NCBI GenBank assembly: GCA_002449635.1
Contig: DJXF01000111.1
Location: forward strand, 1-33,537
Reading direction: 5' to 3'
Origin: Clostridiales bacterium UBA7011
Lineage (GTDB): Bacteria; Bacillota; Clostridia; Oscillospirales; Butyricicoccaceae
DNA: 33,537 bases
A program made the translations under genes and the position numbers. Below are positions 7,051 through 14,834 of the stretch, piece by piece (position 1 is the first letter of the stretch; the number at the start of each line of letters is the position of its first letter). The notes under the pieces are model-generated. The model was given only the letters and a program-made list of their open reading frames with translations. It did no database searches and was not told where the DNA came from.

Positions 7051-7080
7051 GGTCCATCGTTCTATCCTTTGTCTGAACTT

Positions 7081-7101
7081 CTGCCTCTTTTTATGAGGCA
7101 G
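7081..7101 (+). other. Intergenic hairpin between the antiterminator and PTS genes
   Basis: CTGCCTC (7081-7087) and GAGGCAG (7095-7101) form a perfect 7-bp stem with loop TTTTTAT, followed by AGTTTTG rather than a clean T tract. It may be a partial attenuator or an mRNA stability element. No second RAT is seen here. Confidence 0.5.
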
Positions 7102-7157
7102 AGTTTTGAAGTCATTCACATTCACTTATCTGACATAGTTTTGAAAGGAGAAGAAGT

Positions 7158-9335
7158 ATGGCAGAGAAGAAAAGTGGACAGGTATTTGCGGTTGCACAGC
7201 AAATCGGTAAATCCCTGTTCCTACCCATCGCTGTCCTTCCCCCTGCAGGTATTCTGCTGGGTATCGGCAGCTCATTCACTAACCCGACCACCATCGCAAC
7301 GTATGGCTTGACAGGCGTCCTGCATCAGGGGACCTTCCTGTACGGCTTTATGCTGATGCTGGCCAATGCCGGCAATGCCGTTTTCGGCAATCTGGCACTT
7401 ATTTTTGCTCTGGCTGTTGCTCTGGGCATGGCAAAGAAGGAGAAAGGCGTTGCTGTTCTGTCTGCAGGCATTTTCTACCTGATTATGCTGACTACGATCA
7501 ACACCCTTTTGACTCTGGATGGCTCCATCGTAGATGGTGTTGTTTCAGAAACCGTTAAGGAAGGCGCGATCACCACGATGCTGGGCATTCAGACCCTGCA
7601 GATGGGTGTATTCGGCGGTATTATCGCCGGTTTGGCTGCGGCTGCCCTGTGTAATAAGTTCTACAAGACACAGCTGCCGGATGCGCTGTCCTTCTTTGCA
7701 GGCACCCGTTTTGTTCCGATCACCGCTATGGTCTTCGGTATTATCACCGGTGTCATCCTGTACTTTGTATGGCCGATTATCCAGAGCGGTATCTTCGCGC
7801 TGGGCGGCATTGTACAGGCGTCCGGTTATTTCGGAACCTTCATTTATGGCTGCATCGAGCGTGCACTCATTCCGTTCGGTCTGCACCATATTTTCTATAT
7901 GCCGTTCTGGCAGACCGGCGTAGGCGGCTCCATGGTAATCGACGGCGAGACCATTATGGGCGCGCAGAACATCTTCTTTGCTCAGCTGGCTTCCCCGGAT
8001 ACGGTTCATTTCTCCGTCGATGCATGCCGCTTCCTGACCGGTAAATATCCGTTCATGATGGGCGGTCTGCCGGGCGCTGCTTTGGCTATGTATGCGACTG
8101 CCCGTCCGGAAAAGCGCAAAGAGGTTGGCTCCCTGCTGTTCTCCGTCGCGCTGACTTCCTTCCTGACCGGTATCACAGAGCCGATCGAGTTCACCTTCCT
8201 GTTCCTCGCTCCCGCTCTGTTTGCAATTCACGTTGTATTTGCCGGTCTGGCATTCATGACCTGTCATATTCTGAGCATCTGTGTCGGCACTACCTTCTCA
8301 GATGGTCTGATTGACCTCATCCTGTACGGCATCCTGCCCGGTCAGGCAAAGTCCAACTGGCTGATGCTGATTCCGGTTATCGCAGTATACTTTGCTCTGT
8401 ATTTCTTCGTATTCCGTTTCTTCATCCTGAAGTGGAACCTGAAGACTCCGGGCCGCGAAGAGGACGGCGAGGAAGCGCATCTGGTTTCCAAGGATGAGTA
8501 CCGCGCTGCTACCGGTGTCGGTGTTGCCGGCGGCAAGAGCTTGCCCGCAAACTTCGATCAGAAGTCCGCGACTATCCTAAAGGGTGTAGGCGGCGTTGAC
8601 AATCTGGTCGACATCGACTGCTGCGCAACGCGTCTGCGCCTGACTCTGGTTGACACAGGCAAGGTAGATGAAGCGATTTTGAAGTCTACCGGTGCATCCG
8701 GTGTTGTTATCAAGGGCGCCGGCATTCAGGTCATCTATGGCCCGTCTGTCACGGTTGTTAAGTCTAACTTTGAGGAATTCGTAGAGCAGGTTCGCTCCGG
8801 TGCGATTGACAAGTCGCTGTTTATGGATGCACCTGCACCTGCTGCCGTCACTGCGGAAGCACCTGCCGGTCCTCAGATGGAAGACGAGGTTCTGGGTGCG
8901 CACATGAACGGCCGCATGCTCCTGATGAATGAGGTTCAGGACGAAGCGTTTGCTTCCTGCGCACTGGGCGACGGTGTTGCAATTGAGCCTGCGGAAGGCA
9001 AGCTGTATGCACCGATTGACGCTACAGTTGACAACGTATTTGACACCAAGCATGCCATCGCACTGGCAACAGAGGCAGGCTGCGAGGTTCTGCTGCATAT
9101 CGGCATTGACACAGTCAAGCTGAATGGTCAGTACTTCGAGGCACATGTCGAAGCTGGTCAGGCCGTAAAGAAGGGCGATCTGCTGATCTCCTTCGATATG
9201 GATGCGATCAAGGCTGCCGGTTATCTGTGCACCACCCCGATGATCATCTGCAACACGGATGATTATAAGTCGGTCAAGCCGCTTGCTACCGGTGATGTCA
9301 AGGCCGGTCAGGATCTGCTGGCTGTCAATGGCTAA
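7158..9335 (+). CDS. ptsG: PTS glucose-type permease, EIICBA fusion
   Basis: A 725-residue membrane phosphotransferase. EIIC covers residues about 1-430, with roughly ten hydrophobic segments, the family segment CIERALIPFGLHHIFYMPFW and the conserved LTGITEPIEFTFLF. EIIB covers about 465-550 and its phosphorylated Cys489 lies in DIDCCATRLRLTL. A Pro/Ala linker leads to EIIA (about 575-725) with its active His647 in EVLLHIGIDTVKLNG. The order IIC-IIB-IIA and the LHHIFYMPFW segment match PtsG-type glucose permeases better than NagE. Sugar specificity should still be treated as inferred, and maltose or N-acetylglucosamine remain possible. AAAGGAG lies seven bases before the ATG. There is no separate RAT, so expression probably depends on read-through from the regulated promoter at 6034. 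The permease would in turn phosphorylate the antiterminator. Confidence 0.93.
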   Translation: MAEKKSGQVFAVAQQIGKSLFLPIAVLPPAGILLGIGSSFTNPTTIATYGLTGVLHQGTFLYGFMLMLANAGNAVFGNLALIFALAVALGMAKKEKGVAVLSAGIFYLIMLTTINTLLTLDGSIVDGVVSETVKEGAITTMLGIQTLQMGVFGGIIAGLAAAALCNKFYKTQLPDALSFFAGTRFVPITAMVFGIITGVILYFVWPIIQSGIFALGGIVQASGYFGTFIYGCIERALIPFGLHHIFYMPFWQTGVGGSMVIDGETIMGAQNIFFAQLASPDTVHFSVDACRFLTGKYPFMMGGLPGAALAMYATARPEKRKEVGSLLFSVALTSFLTGITEPIEFTFLFLAPALFAIHVVFAGLAFMTCHILSICVGTTFSDGLIDLILYGILPGQAKSNWLMLIPVIAVYFALYFFVFRFFILKWNLKTPGREEDGEEAHLVSKDEYRAATGVGVAGGKSLPANFDQKSATILKGVGGVDNLVDIDCCATRLRLTLVDTGKVDEAILKSTGASGVVIKGAGIQVIYGPSVTVVKSNFEEFVEQVRSGAIDKSLFMDAPAPAAVTAEAPAGPQMEDEVLGAHMNGRMLLMNEVQDEAFASCALGDGVAIEPAEGKLYAPIDATVDNVFDTKHAIALATEAGCEVLLHIGIDTVKLNGQYFEAHVEAGQAVKKGDLLISFDMDAIKAAGYLCTTPMIICNTDDYKSVKPLATGDVKAGQDLLAVNG

Positions 9336-9367
9336 ACGGTAACTCAGTCTATTCGCAATGACAACAG

Positions 9368-9397
9368 GGCGGACAGCGATTTTCGCTGTCCGCCTTT
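9368..9397 (+). terminator. Terminator hairpin after ptsG
   Basis: GGCGGACAGCGA (9368-9379) and TCGCTGTCCGCC (9383-9394) form a perfect 12-bp stem with a 3-nt loop, followed by a short TTT. It is very stable though the T tract is short. Confidence 0.75.
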
Positions 9398-9420
9398 GAT
9401 TCTGCCCTCAAACAGAAAAC

Positions 9421-9470
9421 GTCCCTGTCTGACCGGAAGAATACGGAAAGGCAGGGACATTTTCACTTTT
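9421..9470 (+). terminator. Second hairpin downstream of ptsG, possible backup terminator
   Basis: GTCCCTG (9421-9427) pairs with CAGGGAC (9452-9458), followed by ATTTTCACTTTT. It lies between the convergent ptsG and DUF1295 genes and may act for either strand. Confidence 0.55.
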
Positions 9471-9535
9471 CTATGGATGCTGCTGCGGTGTATTGCTTTC
9501 TTTGCGGGACTGATCGCCCGGGAATCAGGTGCGTG

Positions 9536-10327
9536 TTATCCGACCAGCCATTTGTACTTTGCAACGCTGTAAAGCGGAAGAAAAGGAATCAGAATCGGGA
9601 CGGATTTTGCATAGGACTGATATTCCGGGTCATTGCCGTAGTTTTTGTTCTGTCTCAATTCCAGTCTTCTTGCACCGCCGAACATAATGTAGACAATACA
9701 TACCCATCCGCCGATGGCTGCAATCCACTGAAATGCGCCCTGGAGAATGGTCAGGCCGGAAATGAATACGCCGGTCCAGGTCAGCACCTCGCCAAAATAG
9801 TTGGGGCAGCGAACCAGACGGAAAATCGAGACATCGCAGAAGCGTTTGGGATGCTGCTTTTTATAATTATTCTTTATAAAGTCGGCACTCGCTTCCAAAA
9901 GGATACCGAGCGCCATGATAATCATACCAATGTATCCGACGACATCACTGCCGGCCCCGTTTGCAAGACGGAAAAAGACCGGTGAAATCTCACAGCAATA
10001 CAGCAATGCACACGATGCCCAGATTATAATTTTGGGCAGGAGTTTCATCGTGGAGCCATCTTTGATATCATTTTTCATGGTTGCCTGATAAGAGGCGCTT
10101 TTCATTTCGCGGATGAGCAGATATCCGCCCAGCCGGCAGCCGTAAACAATGAATAAAACTGCCATGACAGCGGGAACGGGTGACATGCGATGAGAAAACA
10201 TCACGAGCAGGGCAAGCCCCAGACCTGCAACGGAAAATCCATAGCCCAGGGATATGAACCACACAAACTTCTTGAAACCAATCGAGCTGATAAGCATTGC
10301 GATAATAAATAAAAGGAAGAATTTCAT
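9536..10327 (-). CDS. DUF1295 family integral membrane protein (steroid-reductase/ICMT-like)
   Basis: A 263-residue protein with about six or seven hydrophobic segments, starting MKFFLLFIIAMLISSIGF. The C-terminal half carries the family signature RLVRCPNYFGEVLTWTG (near residue 170-190) and the ending ELRQNKNYGNDPEYQSYAKSV. Both are typical of DUF1295 and related isoprenylcysteine methyltransferase or 3-oxo-5-alpha-steroid dehydrogenase-like membrane enzymes. The substrate is unknown. The ATG at 10327 has AGGAG seven bases upstream. The gene follows another minus-strand membrane gene by 78 bp and probably shares its promoter. It is convergent with ptsG. Confidence 0.87.
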   Translation of the reverse strand: MKFFLLFIIAMLISSIGFKKFVWFISLGYGFSVAGLGLALLVMFSHRMSPVPAVMAVLFIVYGCRLGGYLLIREMKSASYQATMKNDIKDGSTMKLLPKIIIWASCALLYCCEISPVFFRLANGAGSDVVGYIGMIIMALGILLEASADFIKNNYKKQHPKRFCDVSIFRLVRCPNYFGEVLTWTGVFISGLTILQGAFQWIAAIGGWVCIVYIMFGGARRLELRQNKNYGNDPEYQSYAKSVPILIPFLPLYSVAKYKWLVG

Positions 10328-10405
10328 AACATTACTCCTATCTGTAAATGATGACGGATCTGTTTCGCTTTTTGCCGCCGGTGCGTTTTTAATCGGAAGG
10401 ATGTC

Positions 10406-10909
10406 TCATAACAGGAAAAGCAGTCCGATGAAAAAGCTGATTTGTGAAACACCATTCGTGAACTGTTCCGCCCAGTTGGATTTGACGTCACTGCTGTCCA
10501 GCTTTACGGCAAACACCCCCATCAGTATCATCCCGGCGATACCGATCAGGAAAAACCAAAGGGAAGGCTGTGATGTAACAGCTGCCAGAATATCAGGAAA
10601 AACAAGTCTGCTGCGGCAGAGCAGCAGGGAACAGAGCATGAGCGCAAAGCCCAGCGGCATGACAATCCGCATCTGTATAAAAAGAGGCCATATATTTTTC
10701 TTTTTTACCACAACGATGATTTTCCAGAGTACTTTTCCGCTGCCGCCCAACAGACAGAGAACAGCGCCGAGCAGAAATAATCTGCTGGAAAAAATCGTTC
10801 CGATTACAACACAGCTTGCCCCGAAAAAAATGACCGGAATTGCATCCGTCAGGGCGAGAAAAAGCGTAAAATCTTCAGGAACAATCTCTTTTGTCATTTT
10901 TCTATTCAT
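10406..10909 (-). CDS. Hypothetical multi-pass membrane protein (167 aa)
   Basis: A 167-residue protein with about five hydrophobic segments (for example VIFFGASCVVIGTIF, LFLLGAVLCLLGG, IVMPLGFALMLCSLLL, LWFFLIGIAGMILMGVFAV and SFFIGLLFLL) and a short charged N-terminus. I do not recognise a family. The start MNRKMTKE at 10909 has a modest GGTGGTG upstream. The alternative ATG four codons later lacks one. The gene lies upstream of the DUF1295 gene in the same direction, so the two may form a small membrane-associated operon. Confidence 0.7.
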   Translation of the reverse strand: MNRKMTKEIVPEDFTLFLALTDAIPVIFFGASCVVIGTIFSSRLFLLGAVLCLLGGSGKVLWKIIVVVKKKNIWPLFIQMRIVMPLGFALMLCSLLLCRSRLVFPDILAAVTSQPSLWFFLIGIAGMILMGVFAVKLDSSDVKSNWAEQFTNGVSQISFFIGLLFLL

Positions 10910-11009
10910 TCAGTCACCACCATTTCCGAAATGCAGGATGTTCCCGCCTGTCTTGTTTTTCCCTCGCATCAGCACAAAGACGAGCCGGTGCGATGCACTT
11001 TATTTTTAT

Positions 11010-11015
11010 TATAGC
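11010..11015 (-). promoter_or_regulatory. Candidate -10 box for the two minus-strand membrane genes
   Basis: A perfect TATAAT on the minus strand about 100 nt upstream of the start at 10909. The -35 region is poor, so the promoter may be weak or activator-dependent. Confidence 0.45.
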
Positions 11016-11109
11016 ATACATCCTGCAGTAATTCCTCCGATTTTCCCGTTTTTCACACCCAATCATATGGAAGGGCTAGGGAAAACTGGTGCAGAGGCAA
11101 AAGATATAG

Positions 11110-11115
11110 TATAAT
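11110..11115 (+). promoter_or_regulatory. Candidate -10 box for the KapD-like exonuclease gene
   Basis: TATAAT at 11110-11115, about 125 nt upstream of the ATG at 11240. No good -35 is visible (TGGTGC at 17-bp spacing). The leader of about 120 nt is GC-richer and may be structured. Confidence 0.4.
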
Positions 11116-11239
11116 CAGATATAGCGGCAAGCAGGCTGCCGAAACTGCTGTCACAGGCGGTCTGACTGTATAGAGAGCGTGTATGGGCGCATACAGAACT
11201 GCGGGTAAGCAAGCGGAAAGGAAGCAGGGGGCATAAATT

Positions 11240-12157
11240 ATGAACTATATTGTTCTGGATCTGGAGTGGAATCAGCCGAGAAGTGCAGCGGAACTGATTC
11301 AAACACCATTTGCATTTGATTCTGAGATCATCGAAATCGGGGCAGTCAAGCTGAACGAACGCTTTGAAGCGGTTGATGAATTTAAGATATTGATCTCTCC
11401 GACCTTTTATACGGTCCTGAACGGAAGGGTTTCGCGGTTGACCAGAATTTACAAGGGGATGCTGAAAACCGGCGTTCCCTTTCCGCAGGCATATCGGGAG
11501 TTTCTCACATGGTGCGGCGAGGAGTACGCGTTTCTGACATGGGGACCGACCGACATTCCGGTTTTGATGGACAACCTTCTCATGCATCGGATGTCCCTGG
11601 ATTCGGTCAGAGAATGCTATGATCTTCAGCGGATGTTCGGCAATGAAATCCTGCGGGAAAACAGGCAATGTTCCTTGGAAAACGCAATGAAGCTCCTGCG
11701 GTTTCCCATGGAGAGAGGACATGACGCGCTGAATGATGCAAAAAATACCGTCCGGATTGCGGGATTTATGGATTTGGAAAAATATATGGAAGAATATGTG
11801 ACCATTTACGTAAATTATGAGGAAGATCGCGCAGGTGCTGCTTTTGCAGAAAAGGAATTTTCCAATATGACACAGGCGCTGAAAGATCCTGATGTCGTCA
11901 GCTTTTCGTGTCCGTATTGCGGTGCAGACATTGTGTGTGAAGAATTTGTGCCGTCCGGAACGGGAAAAACACTCGGATATGCAAGCTGCCCGGAGGAAGA
12001 TGAGTTTTTGCTCAGACTTTCCGGCTTCCCGGCAGCAGAAAAAGGGATTCATGTACGACGCATGATTTTTGAGATGAGTGATGACCTTTGGGATATTTAT
12101 CAGACTGCGGTGGAAAGAAGAGACGAAAAATTGAGAGAAAAACAGGGGATGGAATAA
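11240..12157 (+). CDS. KapD/ERI-1-like DEDDh exonuclease with C-terminal cysteine-rich extension
   Basis: A 305-residue protein. The first 180 residues are a DEDDh exonuclease with all active residues visible: Asp7 and Glu9 (IVLDLEWNQ), Asp105 (GPTDIPVL), and His161 and Asp166 (GHDALNDAKNT). The internal spacing and DLEWNQ start resemble the ERI-1/KapD type exonucleases that trim RNA 3' ends. The C-terminal 125 residues are unusual. They contain CPYC (Cys224, Cys227), another Cys at 233 and a later Cys near 250 (ASCPEED), reminiscent of a small zinc ribbon. AAGGAAG and GGGGG precede the ATG. The gene stands alone between divergent and convergent neighbours. The natural substrate is unknown. 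Confidence 0.88.
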   Translation: MNYIVLDLEWNQPRSAAELIQTPFAFDSEIIEIGAVKLNERFEAVDEFKILISPTFYTVLNGRVSRLTRIYKGMLKTGVPFPQAYREFLTWCGEEYAFLTWGPTDIPVLMDNLLMHRMSLDSVRECYDLQRMFGNEILRENRQCSLENAMKLLRFPMERGHDALNDAKNTVRIAGFMDLEKYMEEYVTIYVNYEEDRAGAAFAEKEFSNMTQALKDPDVVSFSCPYCGADIVCEEFVPSGTGKTLGYASCPEEDEFLLRLSGFPAAEKGIHVRRMIFEMSDDLWDIYQTAVERRDEKLREKQGME

Positions 12158-12230
12158 AGCGCTCTGCACCGGGCTGAACAGATTACCCGACAGGCACAGG
12201 GAGCAAAAACGGAACGGAACACATCGTCAG

Positions 12231-12276
12231 AATAAAAAAACAGCGGTCCGATCGCACACAGGTGGTCAGACCGCTG
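12231..12276 (-). terminator. Rho-independent terminator of the nfnAB operon
   Basis: CAGCGGTC and GACCGCTG (12276-12269 and 12248-12241) form an 8-bp stem. On the minus strand this is followed by TTTTTTT. On the plus strand the same hairpin is followed only by AATTATTTTG, so it may act weakly for the exonuclease gene too. Confidence 0.85.
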
Positions 12277-12293
12277 AATTATTTTGTGAAAAA

Positions 12294-13688
12294 TTACTTG
12301 TTCTTGCTCTGAATATATTCGTCCATCGCGGCGGCAGCCTTTTTGCCTGCGCCCATGGCGAGGATTACCGTTGCGGCACCGGTGACGGTATCGCCGCCGG
12401 CGAATACGCCTTCCTTGGAAGTTGCGCCGACTTCATCTGCAACAATGCAGCCCTTGCGGTTGGTTTCCAGACCCGGGGTCGTCGTGCGAATCAGCGGATT
12501 CGGGGAAGTGCCGATGGCTACAATAACGGCATCGACATCGAGAACAAATTCGCTGCCTTCAATCGGAACCGGACGGCGGCGGCCGGACGCATCCGGCTCA
12601 CCCAGCTCCATGTTCTGGCAGCGGACGCCCTTGACATGGAAATCATCGTCGCCGAGGACCTCCAGCGGTGCTGCCAGCAGCTTGAAGATGATGCCTTCTT
12701 CTTTCGCGTGGTGAACCTCCTCCGCACGGGCAGGCAGTTCCGCTTCACTGCGGCGGTAGACGATATAGACATCCTCTGCACCCATGCGCTTTGCACAGCG
12801 AGCCGCATCCATTGCAACGTTGCCGCCGCCAAAAACTGCAACGCGCTTTGCGTGATAGATCGGGGTGGGAGAGTTCTCCTTATATGCCTTCATCAGGTTG
12901 ACACGGGTCAGATACTCATTTGCAGAGTAGACGCCGTTGTAGCCTTCGCCGGGGACGCGCATAAAGTTCGGCAGACCTGCGCCGGAGCCGACAAAAATGG
13001 CCTCAAAGCCGTCAGCAAACAGATCGTCGATGGTCTCGGTGCGTCCGACAACAAAATTAAGTACAAACTTGACGCCCTTTTCCTTGAGCGTATCAATTTC
13101 CTTTTGAACAATCGCCTTCGGCAGACGGAATTCCGGAATGCCGTACATCAGTACGCCGCCGGCTGTGTGCAGAACCTCGAACACGGTGACGTCATAGCCC
13201 TTCGCAGCCAGATCGCCCGCACAGGTCAGACCGGCAGGACCGGCGCCGACAACCGCGACGCGATGACCATTGGGTGCGGGAACGGAAACCGGCTCGCCGG
13301 TCGGATGCGCCATGGCGTAGTCGGCGGCAAAACGCTCCAGACGACCGATTGCAACCGGTTCGCCCTTGATGCCGCGGACACACTTGCTCTCGCACTGGCT
13401 CTCCTGCGGGCAGACACGACCGCAGACAGCCGGGAGGGAGCTGGTTTCCTTGATCTTATCGTTTGCTTCCATGAACTTGCCCTGTGCAATCAGGGAAATA
13501 AAGTCCGGAATCTGGACATTGACCGGGCAGCCGGAAACACACGGACGATGCTTGCAGTTCAGGCAGCGTGTCGCCTCGTCGACAGCGGTTGCTTCGTCAT
13601 AGCCGAGAGAAACCTCGAGGAAGTTTTTGTTTCTGACATTGGGATCCTGCTCCGGGATCGGATTTTTAACGGGGGACATATTAGCCAT
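12294..13688 (-). CDS. gltA: NfnB / GltD-type NADPH oxidoreductase, 4Fe-4S flavoprotein
   Basis: A 464-residue flavoprotein often annotated as homotetrameric glutamate synthase small subunit. The N-terminus holds two sets of four cysteines (42, 45, 50, 54 in CLNCKHRPCVSGCP, and 89, 93, 99, 103) that would bind two [4Fe-4S] clusters. An FAD site (VAVVGAGPAGL, about residue 144) and an NAD(P)H site (VAVFGGGNVAMDAA, about 284) follow. It ends with the FAD-closing GVFAGGDTVTGAATVILAMGAG segment. With the adjacent NfnA-like gene it matches the large subunit of NADH-dependent reduced ferredoxin:NADP oxidoreductase, a soluble electron-bifurcating enzyme of anaerobes. No large GltB glutamate synthase subunit is adjacent, which favours the Nfn role. 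GGAGG lies upstream, one base after the nfnA stop region. Confidence 0.9.
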   Translation of the reverse strand: MANMSPVKNPIPEQDPNVRNKNFLEVSLGYDEATAVDEATRCLNCKHRPCVSGCPVNVQIPDFISLIAQGKFMEANDKIKETSSLPAVCGRVCPQESQCESKCVRGIKGEPVAIGRLERFAADYAMAHPTGEPVSVPAPNGHRVAVVGAGPAGLTCAGDLAAKGYDVTVFEVLHTAGGVLMYGIPEFRLPKAIVQKEIDTLKEKGVKFVLNFVVGRTETIDDLFADGFEAIFVGSGAGLPNFMRVPGEGYNGVYSANEYLTRVNLMKAYKENSPTPIYHAKRVAVFGGGNVAMDAARCAKRMGAEDVYIVYRRSEAELPARAEEVHHAKEEGIIFKLLAAPLEVLGDDDFHVKGVRCQNMELGEPDASGRRRPVPIEGSEFVLDVDAVIVAIGTSPNPLIRTTTPGLETNRKGCIVADEVGATSKEGVFAGGDTVTGAATVILAMGAGKKAAAAMDEYIQSKNK

Positions 13689-13689
13689 T

Positions 13690-14535
13690 TTATTTTACCT
13701 CCATGCTCTGCAGTCTGCACTTGTGTGCTTCGATTGCATCCTGTTCCTGCGGCTTATACATGCGGGCGCGGCGCATTGCCTCGTCGAAATCGACCAGATG
13801 TCCGTCGAAATCGGGGCCGTCGACACAGGCGAACTTGGTTTCGCCGTCAACGGTCAGGCGGCAGCCGCCGCACATGCCGGTACCGTCAACCATGATGGAG
13901 TTCATAGATACGATGGTTTTGATGCCATACGGCTTGGTGGTAAGACATACGAACTTCATCATAATCATCGGTCCGATGGCAATGACAGCGTCGTACTTCT
14001 TGCCGCTCTCAATCTGCTGCTTGAGAATGTCAGTGACAAGCGCCTTGTTGCCGTTGGAGCCGTCATCGGTGCAAATGTAGAGGTTGGTGGATGCTGCGCG
14101 CATCTCATCCTCCAGAATGATGATATCCTTGCTGCGGAAGCCGGCAATCAGGTCGACCTCAGCGCCCATTTCGTGCAGCTTCTTGGCCTGCGGATAGGCA
14201 ATCGCGCAGCCGAGACCGCCGCCGACAACTGCAACGTGCTTTAGGCCCTCGAGCTCGGAAGCGCGGCCGAGGGGACCGACGAAATCGTGCAGGCAGTCGC
14301 CCTCTTCCAATGTGCCGAGCTGCATGGTTGTGCCGCCGACCTCCTGGAAAATAATTGTAATCGTGCCCTGCTCGCGGTTGTACTCCGCAATGGTCAGCGG
14401 AATGCGCTCGCCGTCTTCATCCACACGAAGAATAATAAACTGACCCGGCTCGGCCTTTTTGGCAACATAAGGAGCGTCGATTACCATCAGGACGACGTTC
14501 TTGCTCAGCCGGCGCTTTTTCAGAATTTGATACAT
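13690..14535 (-). CDS. NfnA-like FAD/NAD-binding subunit with 2Fe-2S cluster
   Basis: A 281-residue protein of the sulfide/dihydroorotate dehydrogenase electron-transfer subunit type. Residues 1-95 form the FAD-binding barrel (PGQFIILRV, then ERIPLTIAEY), and residues 98-210 form the NAD-binding domain (VAVVGGGLGCA). The C-terminal cluster domain has Cys222, Cys225 and Cys237. In the characterised NfnA the fourth ligand is an aspartate, and Asp217 in MVDGTGMCGGC is well placed for that. The ATG at 14535 is chosen over a reading 14 codons longer because GAGGAGG lies just upstream of it. The stop is separated from the next ATG by one base. Together with the partner gene it would couple NADH, NADPH and ferredoxin pools. 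Confidence 0.9.
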   Translation of the reverse strand: MYQILKKRRLSKNVVLMVIDAPYVAKKAEPGQFIILRVDEDGERIPLTIAEYNREQGTITIIFQEVGGTTMQLGTLEEGDCLHDFVGPLGRASELEGLKHVAVVGGGLGCAIAYPQAKKLHEMGAEVDLIAGFRSKDIIILEDEMRAASTNLYICTDDGSNGNKALVTDILKQQIESGKKYDAVIAIGPMIMMKFVCLTTKPYGIKTIVSMNSIMVDGTGMCGGCRLTVDGETKFACVDGPDFDGHLVDFDEAMRRARMYKPQEQDAIEAHKCRLQSMEVK

Positions 14536-14605
14536 GACATATCCTCCTCTTATCAGATCAAGCAAAGTCTGAATCAACGATGATTATATTTCGTTATACC
14601 ACTTT

Positions 14606-14634
14606 ATAATACCGTATTTGCAGACGATTCACAA
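14606..14634 (-). promoter_or_regulatory. Sigma-A-type promoter of the nfnAB operon
   Basis: On the minus strand TTGTGA (14634-14629), a 17-bp spacer and TATTAT (14611-14606), about 70 nt upstream of the nfnA ATG. Confidence 0.7.
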
Positions 14635-14834
14635 TACATTTCGTACACTTTTTTGTGGTAAATCAAAGAAAAATGCTGTGTGAATGAAGGATTTCGTGCA
14701 GGACATCCGTAATATGCAGCAAGTGCTGCTGCGTTTGTCCGCCTGGGGCGGGAAAGATTCCTGTCCGGCGGTTCTAGTTTGGGTGGACGCGCCATACGTT
14801 GAAACAAAAGGACAAACGGAGGTGAAGCAGTACA
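14635..14834 (+). promoter_or_regulatory. Upstream region of the spoIIIA operon with a candidate sigma-E -10
   Basis: The spoIIIA operon is driven by sigma-E in known spore-formers. CATACGTT at 14793-14800 resembles the sigma-E -10 consensus, but the -35 side is not convincing. Several readings cross this gap in both directions, and none has a good start or recognisable family. Confidence 0.3.
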
